Source of the DNA: Sporocytophaga sp.
Lineage (GTDB): Bacteria > Bacteroidota > Bacteroidia > Cytophagales > Cytophagaceae
Assembly: GCA_024707265.1 (NCBI GenBank)
Contig: JANQAB010000010.1
Span: 558,001-622,000, forward strand
Length of the DNA stretch: 64,000 bases
Reading direction: 5' to 3'
This document shows positions 12,401-21,409 of the stretch, in pieces. Numbering within the stretch: the first letter of the stretch is position 1; each line of letters starts with the position of its first letter. Below the pieces are notes generated by a model. The model saw only the letters and a program-made list of their open reading frames with translations. It was not told the origin of the DNA and searched no databases. Made by a program: the position numbers and the translations under genes.

Positions 12401-15400
12401 TCTGCAGATGATTTAACTCAACCTACAGTTACACTGACATTATTAACAACTGGAACAGGAATATGTACCCCTACTTCAAACGACAGAGTTGTTTCATTCA
12501 CACCAATTCCGACCATTGATCCCGGAACAGGTGATTCATATTGTTCAGATGTATTAAGTATACCTTTAAATGCGGTATTTACAGTTGGCTCAGGTGTAAC
12601 ATGGAAAACATCCACAGGAGGAAGCTTTGGGGATGAGAATCTTCAGGAAACAGACTATTTCCCAACGAATACAGAAAAAGCTTCAGGTAAAGTTACACTG
12701 AATGTAACTACTACAGGAAATGGAAAATGTAAAGCTGTATCAGCCAATGTTGATTATTTCTTTACCCCTGCACCAACTGCAGAAGCCGGATTTGATATCA
12801 TAAGATGTTCAGATGCCACTACAATAGATCTTGAAGGAAAAGTTACAATTGCTACAGGCGGAATCTGGACAACATCAGGCAGCGGAACATTCTCTAATGA
12901 TTCAGATATAGCAACAAGTTATCTGCCTTCTGCAACAGATAAATCAAATGGTTCTGTATTATTAACGCTTACTACAACAGGGATGGGAAAATGTCTTGCT
13001 GTGGCAGATGCCTTAAAGATTGACTTTACACCTGTACCTGTTGTATCCGCAGGTTCGGATCACAATGTATGTGCAGATACGGCAGGAATAGCATTATCAT
13101 CCACTTATTCAATTGCCGGAGGTGTTAATTGGATAACCTCAGGTAGCGGAACTTTTCTAACCTCTTTTGCAGAATCCAATGTAGTATATATACCTTCTCC
13201 AAATGATACAGCTGCTGGTTCTGTAAGAATTATTGTTACAACTATTGACAACGGAGATTGCCAGGCAGTTTCTGACACTGTGAATATCACCATTCAAAAA
13301 CAACCTGTGATTTATGCAGGGGTTGACCGAACAATGTGTACAGATGAAAAAACAATAACTCTTTCAGGTAGCATTAGCAATACAGGGGGAATAATCTGGA
13401 GCAGTACAGGAACCGGAACATTTTCTGATCCTACTTCATTAGCTCCTGTTTACACTCCATCCGTTGCAGACAAGGCTAATGGTGGAGCAATCTTTACTGC
13501 TACGACAACGGGAACCGGCCTATGCAAAGTATATACAGATATTAGTTCATTAAGTATCTATACAGCTCCGGTTGCCTCTGTAAATGCAGGTATGGACCAA
13601 TCATTATGTAAAGATGTAATGACAGTAAAACTTACCGGCTTCATTGCGAATGCAGGAGGCGGAATCTGGTCTTCCATTAATGGAGGAACTTTTTCTGATA
13701 TTAATGACCTGGAAGGTACGTTTTATCCAGCAGCTGCAGAAAAGACAGCAGGTAAAGCAGATATAGTGTTAACAACAATTAACAATGGATTTTGTAATGC
13801 ACAATCAGATACAATGACCATTACATTTACCAATCCTCCTACAATAACCGCCGGAGCTGATACTACTGTATGCGGAGACTTATATTCTATTAATCTTCCA
13901 GGGAAATTCACTGTTTCATCCGGAATAGAATGGAAAACAGGTGGTTCTGGAACATTTGTCCCTGACGCCACCACCTCTAATGCTTCATATATACCTAGCA
14001 AATCGGACATCACTGCCGGAAAAGTCGGACTTACCATTACTACCACCGGCAACGGTACATGTAATGCAGTAAGTGCAGCCAAAAAAATCACGATTCTTCC
14101 AGTACCAACTGCTGATGCAGGTCAGGCCCAAACGGTATGTGCAGACTTAACTCAAATTGCAATAAGAGGAAAAGTAACCGGAGCCACCGGAGGAACATGG
14201 AAAACATCAGGGACAGGAACATTCAGTCCAAATGCAAACAGTCTGAATGCTTCATATATTCCATCACCTGAGGACATTCAATCTTCCGCAGTCAACCTGA
14301 TACTGACGACAACGGGAACAGGAATCTGTAACCAGGTAACCTCTAGAGTTACCATTACCATTACACCAAAACCTGTAATAAATGCGGGACCAGACATATT
14401 AACCTGTGCTAATGTGCCTTCCATTCAGTTGAATGGTAATGTTAAAGTTGCCGGAGGCATGATCTGGATTACTTCCGGGTCAGGTATATTCTTACCATCA
14501 CCAGCGTCCTTAAACCCAAGCTATACGCCTTCTGAAGCCGATCAATTATCGGGAAAAATAATATTAACAGCATATTCAACAAATAATGGAAAATGTAATA
14601 TTGTAAATGATTCTCTTGAGGTTACAATTAACAAAGCTCCGGTAGTCACAGCAACATCCGGTAATCCTTGTGTATATAAAGATGGTCTAGCATTAACAGG
14701 AACCGTAGTCAATGCTTCTGGAATTGAATGGAAAACATCAGGAACAGGAACATTCTCCTTAAGCCCATATGAACTCAATCCATCCTATTTCCCTTCAGAG
14801 GCTGATATTGCAGCTAATGGAACAGTTATTATTACTGCGTACTCTTCAGGAAACGGAGTTTGTAATGCAGAGTCCGCTAATACATCATTACTCGTATCAC
14901 CATTACCAATAGCAGATGCAGGAAGTGATCAGTTTGTCTGTACATCCAGCAATGCAACACTTAATGCCTTTACTTATCCGGGAAACAGTTATTCATGGAA
15001 ATCTTTGTCAGGTACTTCTCTTGGAGATGAAGCAACTATTACAGTAAATGCACCTGCAAATCAAACCATTGTCTTAACTGTTACAGATTCAAAGAAATGC
15101 CCTAACTATGATACCGTAAGTGTATTTACTATTACACCTCCAAGCTGGGACCTGATTTCTGAAAACTGTTATAACGATACCCTGGTATTAAGATCCAATC
15201 CTTATAATATACCTTCTGTACCCGGTTCATTTGCATGGTATAAAGATGGAATAATTTTACAGCATAAGAATCAGGATTTCTTAGCGACCAGAGATCCGGG
15301 ATTGTATACTGTACAATATTATTATGGCAACTGCAAAACTGAAGCATCAGCAACCATCTATGCTTTACCGGAATTTAATATTCCTGCTGAAAGGATATTG

Positions 15401-16348
15401 TGTAATCAAAGCACAGGAACATTGGTTGCAAAGATAAATGCAATACCAAATGGACCGGAAATATATTCATGGACCATGGGATCAGATTTTATAGGCAACA
15501 CGAATCCGGTTGATTTCACTGTAATTCCGGATTCAAATTTCTATAAGCTGAAAATTACTGATGTAAAATGCTACGCTGAAGACAGTATCCGTATTATAGG
15601 TATTGACTCTCCTATTACCGGTAATTTACATGATGTAGCTTCCTGTGAAGGTCAAACAGTTGTATTGGTAGGAACACCAACAAACTTTAATGACCTGGTT
15701 AATTATAATCCTGTTTACCAATGGACTCCATCCAGTCTTGGAACAAATGATACAGCAAAAGTCAAAACTACAGGTACTTATGGAGTTACCGTAACAATTG
15801 GTGAATGTGCTGCCTTTTATCAAGCTAATGTACAGATGAATAAACTTCCGGAGCCATTCATGCCTGAACGTCAGATCTATTGTTTTGACAACAATAAATA
15901 TATGATGCTTGATGCAGGTCCTGGCGAAAGATTTAAATGGGAAAATTCGGATGACACATTAAGACAAAAAGCTATTATTGAACCCGGAGTGTATATCGTG
16001 ACTGTGACCAACGGCTTTAATTGTTCATTAACAGATAGCACCCAAATCGTTCAGATTTGTGCGCCAACTGTTTATATACCTAATGCGATTGAGCCGACTG
16101 GAGATGAAAGTAAAAACCAAAACTTACATATTTTTGGTAAATACTTTACCAACTTTAAAATGACTATCTACAACAGATGGGGAGAAATAATCTTCTACAC
16201 AGAAGACAGAAATAAAACCTGGGACGGAACCTATCTAGGAAAACCAATGCCAGAAGGATCTTATAATTATATAGTTACTTATGAAGGATTAGAAGGAGAC
16301 TTTGTAGGACCTTATAGAAAAGAAGGTAAGGTTTCTATAATGCGATAA
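3428..16348 (+). CDS. Giant repeat surface protein with CHU_C (T9SS) C-terminal domain
   Basis: About 4,306 residues once two indels are repaired. Signal peptide at residues 1-37 (hydrophobic core FKISTVLFVFIFLI). A Cytophagales-type N-terminal region follows to about residue 455 and includes NNCVTWDGKDGKGN. Then come 38 tandem domains of about 88 residues, a degenerate 39th, several Ig-like segments, and from about residue 4214 the gliding-motility-associated C-terminal domain (MTIYNRWGEIIFYTEDRNKT, then TWDGTYLGKPMPEGSYNY), which targets proteins to the type IX system. A likely role is cell-surface adhesion or substrate contact. The frame breaks at an A7 run (3681-3687, six expected) and at a G6 run (5193-5198, seven expected). 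Repair joins CNAG-EKIYMGFRQ and TWNGG-AGTYTP without loss. As written, the gene reads in three pieces: 3428-3712, 3672-5237 and 5279-16348. The last has no real start of its own. Confidence 0.9.
4804..14899 (+). repeat. 38 tandem protein-level repeats (about 266 bp each)
   Basis: The units follow a consensus of the form PxPxVxAGxDQxVCxD, LNGxVxxAxGGxW, SGSGTFxPxxxxLNAxY, xPSAxDxxxGxVTLTLTTTG, NGxCxAVSDxxxITIT. Every unit I read has exactly two cysteines, one after the AGxDQ segment and one in the NGxC segment, implying one disulfide per domain. A shorter 39th copy with changed core runs to about 15137. The DNA copies are well diverged, so this is an old array rather than a recent amplification. 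Confidence 0.9.
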
Positions 16349-16372
16349 TTATTATTGTTCATATATTCTCTT

Positions 16373-16409
16373 AAAACCCGAAAATATTATAATTTAGTTT
16401 TCGGGTTTT
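16373..16409 (+). terminator. Terminator after the giant surface protein gene
   Basis: AAAACCCGAAAA (16373-16384) pairs with TTTTCGGGTTTT (16398-16409). It lies 25 bases past the stop codon and just ahead of the next gene's start, so the two surface-protein genes are probably transcribed separately or by read-through. Confidence 0.75.
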
Positions 16410-16421
16410 GTTTTAGCTAGT

Positions 16422-18647
16422 GTGAAAAAGATCATTTTCATTTTATTTCTTTATTTAAGTCATTTATCATCAGGATTAAAAGCGCAGACTGACAAAGAGT
16501 TTTGGTTTGCAGCACCTCAGGTTTCTTCAAAACATGGTAACAGTCCTGTTTATCTTAGATTTTCTTCATTTGAAAATCCTGCAAACGTAGAAGTTTCTGT
16601 TCCTGCATATAAAGGTTTCCAACCAATCAAATTTTCTTTAAACGCATTTTCATCAAAGTCTATAGAGCTTTCATCTTATCTGGGAACTTTGGAATGTACG
16701 CCTGATCAGATCGTCTTAAACAAAGGCCTTCGAATTACCTCAACAGAGATGATCTCAGCCTATTATGAAATAATGGGAAGTAACAATGGAAATGTTGTGA
16801 ATTCCGACATTTTCACACTTAAAGGTAATTATGGTTTAGGAACACATTTTATAACACCGTTTCAGACTTATTGGAATAATGAGGCCAGCGTTGATGGGTG
16901 GTCCTCAATTGATATTGTAGCTACGGAAGATAATACCAGGATAACTGTAACACTAACCAAAGATGCATTTGGCCATAAAGCAAATAGTCCATTCACGATT
17001 AAACTTAACAAAGGTCAGTGTTATTCTATTAAAGCCGCTTCACGTTTGGGAGCGATGCATATGTCAGGATCTGAGATTATTTCAGACAAACCAATAGCTG
17101 TTACATTAAAAGATGATTCTATTGAAGAAGGTGTTTCTTATGATCTTGCCGGTGACCAGATCGTTCCGGTGGATAGAACGGGAAAAGAATATGTGATTGT
17201 TAAAGGTAGCGGAGAATATTCTATAGACAGAGCCTACATTACTGCAACAGATGACAGTACCAAAATATATGTGTCAGATAGTCTACTCGCCACTCTCAAC
17301 AAAAGAGAGACCCTGGAATTTCAGTTGATTGATTCTGCTGCCTTTTTAAAATCTGATAAGCCGGTTTATGTATTTCATATATCTGGGTTTGGGCAAGAAC
17401 TGGCCGGAGCTTTGCTCCCGTCATTAAAATGCTCAGGATCTAAAAGAATTGTATTTACAAGAACGAATGATGAAAGGTTTGTTTTGAATTTGGTTACCAG
17501 AAAAGGAAATGAAAACTCTTTTAAATTAAATGGTAAAGACTGGATAAAAGGAAGTGACTTTAAACCAGTAAAAGGAACAGACAGCACTTGGCTATATTAT
17601 GCTGGAGATGTAGACATCACTATAGTACCGTCAGGACTTCCGGCATACATAGAAAACCTGAAAGGTGATTTTCATCTAGCAACTTTAAATGGAACAGAAA
17701 CAGGCACAGGATTCCGCTATGGATATTTTTCCGATTATGGTTTTCTGGAACTTGGAGGGAATAAAGAAATTTGTCCCGGAACTCAGATATCTCTAGATGG
17801 AGGATATGGAAACAGTCAGTTTAACTGGACATTTAATAATAATCCCTTTAGTGATAAACAAAGAATAGTAGTCTCGGACTCAGGAACATATAAAGTAGAA
17901 GTAACCAAGGGTATGGACTGTAAAATGAAGGATTCTGTGGAGATTAAATTTTTTCCTGATATAACTTCATTGATCTTACCGGAAGATACTTCCTATTGTC
18001 TGAATACCAATATTTCTGTCGCTACCCTAAACACGTTCTCATCTTACACCTGGCAGAATAAAAGCACTAACAATGCTTTCAACGTACCGAGCCCCGGTAC
18101 TTACTGGGTTGAGGTAACTAATGAATATGGATGTAAAAAAACTGATTCAATAAATGTTTCTGGTCTTGCAATTCCAGATGTAAAAATTTTCCCACCTATT
18201 GATGAGCTGAGCTTTTGCCAGGACACCATCTTTACATTGTCTGCAGATAACAATTTTGCAACATATTTATGGAATACAGGAGAAACGAAATCAACCATCA
18301 CCACATCCCATAATGAAAACGAGATATACTGGCTGTATGTAAAGGGAAATAATGGTTGCTATAATACTGATACATTAAAAGTTGATTGCTCTCCCTATAT
18401 AGGCAATCCACCCAACCTGATCACGCCAAACGGCGATAATTACAATGAGTTTTTCATAATTGATAATTTGAAGAAAGGAAAATGGGATCTTGAGGTATAT
18501 AACAGATGGGGCAGCAGAGTTTATTACAAAAAAGGTTATTACAACGAATTTAACGGTGAAAATCTAGAAGACGGGATATACTATTATTTTCTCAAACAAG
18601 TTGAAAACAAACGTATGTTAAAAGGGTGGCTGGAAATTATAAGATGA
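16422..18647 (+). CDS. Second CHU_C surface protein with IgGFc-binding-like N-terminal domain
   Basis: A 741-residue exported protein starting at GTG 16422; an early start gives a good signal peptide (KKIIFILFLYLSHLSSGLKA, then Q). Residues about 24-430 begin DKEFWFAAPQ and resemble the IgGFc-binding-protein N-terminal domain seen in Bacteroidota surface proteins. After that come PKD/Ig-like segments with paired Cys (ICPGTQISLDGGYG, YCLNTN, FCQDT). The tail is a CHU_C sorting domain: LITPNGDNYNEFF, LEVYNRWGSRVYY and the ending WLEIIR. It is likely secreted by the type IX system and surface-attached, a partner or paralogue in type of the giant protein upstream. Its 3' end overlaps the convergent kinase gene by 11 bases. 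The IgGFc assignment is recall-based. Confidence 0.82.
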   Translation: MKKIIFILFLYLSHLSSGLKAQTDKEFWFAAPQVSSKHGNSPVYLRFSSFENPANVEVSVPAYKGFQPIKFSLNAFSSKSIELSSYLGTLECTPDQIVLNKGLRITSTEMISAYYEIMGSNNGNVVNSDIFTLKGNYGLGTHFITPFQTYWNNEASVDGWSSIDIVATEDNTRITVTLTKDAFGHKANSPFTIKLNKGQCYSIKAASRLGAMHMSGSEIISDKPIAVTLKDDSIEEGVSYDLAGDQIVPVDRTGKEYVIVKGSGEYSIDRAYITATDDSTKIYVSDSLLATLNKRETLEFQLIDSAAFLKSDKPVYVFHISGFGQELAGALLPSLKCSGSKRIVFTRTNDERFVLNLVTRKGNENSFKLNGKDWIKGSDFKPVKGTDSTWLYYAGDVDITIVPSGLPAYIENLKGDFHLATLNGTETGTGFRYGYFSDYGFLELGGNKEICPGTQISLDGGYGNSQFNWTFNNNPFSDKQRIVVSDSGTYKVEVTKGMDCKMKDSVEIKFFPDITSLILPEDTSYCLNTNISVATLNTFSSYTWQNKSTNNAFNVPSPGTYWVEVTNEYGCKKTDSINVSGLAIPDVKIFPPIDELSFCQDTIFTLSADNNFATYLWNTGETKSTITTSHNENEIYWLYVKGNNGCYNTDTLKVDCSPYIGNPPNLITPNGDNYNEFFIIDNLKKGKWDLEVYNRWGSRVYYKKGYYNEFNGENLEDGIYYYFLKQVENKRMLKGWLEIIR

Positions 18648-20256
18648 TTTCCTTTTTCAATGGCAATTGAATAGAAAAGGTAGTTCCAACATTTACAATG
18701 CTGTTAAGGGTAATTTTACCACCCGCATTTTCTACAATTCGCTTAACAATATAAAGCCCTACGCCTGTACCATCAACATGCGTATGAACTCTTTTAAACA
18801 TTCCAAATACTTTATCCAGTTGTTTGGTTTCTATTCCAAGGCCATTATCAGATACTGTTAAGATTAAGATATCATTATTTATTTCACTGGCTATAGTAAT
18901 CTCCGGCCTTCTCAGCGGAGATCTGTATTTAATGGCATTGGTAATCAAATTTGTGAATAGACTTCTTAGATTCTTTCTTGAAAAACTTATTTGGGTGATT
19001 TTTAAATTTATGCTGATCTGAGTTCTGGCAGTTATAATGGTATCATGATGAACAAGAAATATTTCATCCAATAGCTCCCTGATATTCACGAGATCCACAT
19101 CTTCCTCAGTGTCCTTTTGAATTTTACTGATATCTGAGAGTTCACTAATTGTAGTTTTAAACCGCAGGATTGAGTTTTTCATCATATTGAGATATAAATC
19201 AAACTCCTGAGAATAATTATTGCTTTGCAGTTCCTGAGATAAAGAGTTGACAAGACCTTCAAGATTAGATATGGGTGCTTTTAAATCATGGGAAGCAGTA
19301 TAGACAAAATTATCCAGATCGGTATTGATTCTTTTTAGCTCCTTATTAGTCCTTTCAAGTTCTTTTCTATATATTTTTTCATCATTGACATCTGTGCAGG
19401 TGCCAAACCACTTCACAACATTTCCAAAGGAATCTTTTAAAGGATTGGCTTCTATCAAATGCCAGCGATATTCTTCTGAAGTCTTATCTTTCAATCTGCC
19501 AGTGCATCTGAAAACAGTTCCCTCTTCTAATGCCAGTCTCCAGAAAGTTGATAGTTCTTCAAGATCTTCGGGATGCGTAATTTCAAACACCCCTCTCTGA
19601 AAAGATTGCCTGGAATCAAGGCCGCTATATTCATACCAGTTAAGATTAAAATAATCAAACTCTCCCTTTTCATTGACAGTAAAGACCAACTGAGAAATTG
19701 AATCCGTCATGAATTTAAACTGAAGTATACTTGCTTCCAGTTCTTCGGTTCTGTACTTCACTCTTTCTTCCAGTTCCCAATTAATTTTTCTTAAGACCTC
19801 ATCCGCCTTTAATAGTTCCTCATTACTTTCCTTTAACTTTTCATTGGAATTCTTAAGTTCTGAATGTAACCTTCTCCAATCATTTGCTGAAGGTATCTGG
19901 AGAATCTGCGGCGTTTTTTTTATCAGGATTACTGCAGTGGCAATAGAGGCAACAGCTGTAATAAATTTAAGAACAGCGTCCAATCTGTAAAAAGGATTCC
20001 AGATTGTAATAACTGATACTAAATGAGTTGCACCACAACCAAAAATAAAGAATGCAAACAAAAGCATTAATCTTCCATATAGAAAGTCTCTTCTTAACCT
20101 AAATATATAATAAAGACTGAATGGAATTGAGAAATAAGCCAAAGCTATTACTGAATCAGCAATAGCATGAGACCAAAGGATTTCGGGCTTCCAAAAATAG
20201 CAGTGCCCATGAGGCATAAAGTCCCCCTCTAATATATTCTTCAGAAACTCATGCAT
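18637..20256 (-). CDS. Sensor histidine kinase with ethylene-receptor-like membrane domain and PAS
   Basis: A 539-residue inner-membrane sensor kinase. Residues 1-115 hold three membrane helices with the PHGHCYFW opening, ADSVIALAYFSIP and CGATHL. Asp34, Tyr41, Ile44, Pro45, Cys74 and His78 fall at the same spacing as plant ETR1 Asp25, Tyr32, Ile35, Pro36, Cys65 and His69, the Cu(I)/ethylene site. A coiled coil (about 128-180) leads to a PAS domain (about 182-293, with ITHPEDLEEL), then HisKA with phospho-acceptor His323 in ASHDLKAP. The HATPase domain has N box NLITNAIKY and G boxes SDNGLGI and GTGVGLYI. There is no receiver domain and no adjacent regulator gene, so the partner is elsewhere. 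The ligand is inferred, not shown; many bacterial homologues have no proven ligand. Confidence 0.9.
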   Translation of the reverse strand: MHEFLKNILEGDFMPHGHCYFWKPEILWSHAIADSVIALAYFSIPFSLYYIFRLRRDFLYGRLMLLFAFFIFGCGATHLVSVITIWNPFYRLDAVLKFITAVASIATAVILIKKTPQILQIPSANDWRRLHSELKNSNEKLKESNEELLKADEVLRKINWELEERVKYRTEELEASILQFKFMTDSISQLVFTVNEKGEFDYFNLNWYEYSGLDSRQSFQRGVFEITHPEDLEELSTFWRLALEEGTVFRCTGRLKDKTSEEYRWHLIEANPLKDSFGNVVKWFGTCTDVNDEKIYRKELERTNKELKRINTDLDNFVYTASHDLKAPISNLEGLVNSLSQELQSNNYSQEFDLYLNMMKNSILRFKTTISELSDISKIQKDTEEDVDLVNIRELLDEIFLVHHDTIITARTQISINLKITQISFSRKNLRSLFTNLITNAIKYRSPLRRPEITIASEINNDILILTVSDNGLGIETKQLDKVFGMFKRVHTHVDGTGVGLYIVKRIVENAGGKITLNSIVNVGTTFSIQLPLKKEIIL

Positions 20257-20290
20257 AGCTTTTTATAAACAGGTTTTGCCTGTAATAAAA

Positions 20291-21139
20291 TTATTTCTTA
20301 TAGAGAGAAATAGCGAGATTCAATGTAAAATATGAAGCCTTAAAATCATTTATATTCTTTCCTGTTGTTACATTTATATGTTCAACTCCAGTCTGTGTAA
20401 AGACTGAACCATTACCTGAATTCTCAAGGAATGCCTGATTGGTGGTGTTAATTTGAGTTTTGGTGAGAGGGAAATAATATCTGACATCGACCAATACATC
20501 ACGGCCATACCTTCCGAAGTTTCTTCCCAAACCTACAAATACCTGAGCTCCAAAATTTTTAAAATTGTCAGCCTTTGCTTTATAAGTAATTTTTTCCAGA
20601 TCATTATTTTCGAGACTCCATCCTACATATCTGTCAGTTACAACAGTTTCCTTATCAATTATTTTCGGATTGAAATTAATATTCAGACTTAAACCGCCAA
20701 TAGCATAATATTTTTTAACTTCAGTAAATTGAAATCTTACATAAAGAGGAATATTAAACGATGGGTATCTTATATGTAAGTCAGATGTGATTCTTTGTCT
20801 TTTACCTGTCCCCAGTGAATCGAAATCTTCAAAAAATTTATTTATATAGTACTTAGTTCCTACATACTGAAAATTAAGTTCAGCTCCTAAGAAGAGATTA
20901 TAACTTGCTTTATATTCTGCAAACCCGCCTAATCCTCCAGTGAAGCGAAACATGGATTCAGAATAGTAATTCCAGTATCCTTCCTGAGACCCGATAGTAC
21001 CAATTGCATCCTTTAGTTTTTTAGAATTTACCCTTGAAAAACCAAAATTGCCTTTAGCTCCCAAGGTAAGTTTCTGAGCATTAACATTTAATGCTCCCAA
21101 AACTAAACAACTTAATATGATTAATGAAAAAATTTTCAC
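20291..21139 (-). CDS. Outer-membrane beta-barrel protein
   Basis: About 282 residues from the GTG at 21139, chosen because it places a clean signal peptide (VKIFSLIILSCLVLGALNVN, then AQ) at the N-terminus. The frame stays open upstream to 21268, but that adds a non-signal leader. The mature part has alternating aromatic strands typical of small outer-membrane barrels: LTLGAKGNFGFSRV, GGLGGFAEYKA, LFLGAELNFQYVGTKYYI, and an end of FTLNLAISLYKK. It resembles the porin-like PorT-type barrels common in Bacteroidota, though I cannot assign it to PorT itself. It lies between the sensor kinase and the PorE-like gene on the same strand. Confidence 0.72.
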   Translation of the reverse strand: MKIFSLIILSCLVLGALNVNAQKLTLGAKGNFGFSRVNSKKLKDAIGTIGSQEGYWNYYSESMFRFTGGLGGFAEYKASYNLFLGAELNFQYVGTKYYINKFFEDFDSLGTGKRQRITSDLHIRYPSFNIPLYVRFQFTEVKKYYAIGGLSLNINFNPKIIDKETVVTDRYVGWSLENNDLEKITYKAKADNFKNFGAQVFVGLGRNFGRYGRDVLVDVRYYFPLTKTQINTTNQAFLENSGNGSVFTQTGVEHINVTTGKNINDFKASYFTLNLAISLYKK

Positions 21140-21381
21140 CTTTGTTAAAAATTGATTCTTAGTTTCAAACGTAAAGGCAGCTATTAGGTTAGGCATTTTT
21201 TCCATCATTATTAACCTTATGATATTAGTATTACCAGGGGATTCCTTAATTAACATTACAGAATACAATAAAAGCGGCCATTAAAACAGTTTGTTTTAAA
21301 ATTCCGGAGACTTCATAAACTCTGTTTTCGAAAAAACATTGATCCCTTTAAATTGTTTCGATAAAAGGAATAGATATAATG

Positions 21382-21406
21382 AAAAAGCCCCAATAACGGG
21401 GCTCTT
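21382..21406 (-). terminator. Terminator after the PorE-like gene
   Basis: A GC-rich stem (AGCCCC at 21386-21391 with GGGGCT at 21398-21403) is followed on the minus strand by TTTTT. It starts right after the stop at 21410. Confidence 0.65.
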
Positions 21407-21409
21407 CCT

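Noticed and set aside
5503..14778. Many antisense frames of 60-136 residues opposite the repeat array
   Set aside because: They recur at the same offset in each repeat and read as Val/Pro/Leu-rich reverse translations of the Thr/Gly/Ala-rich units; they are shadows of the coding strand.
4804..14899. Regular repeats that might suggest a CRISPR or DNA satellite
   Set aside because: The spacing is 266 bases, the repeats are diverged at DNA level and keep an open frame; they are protein domains.
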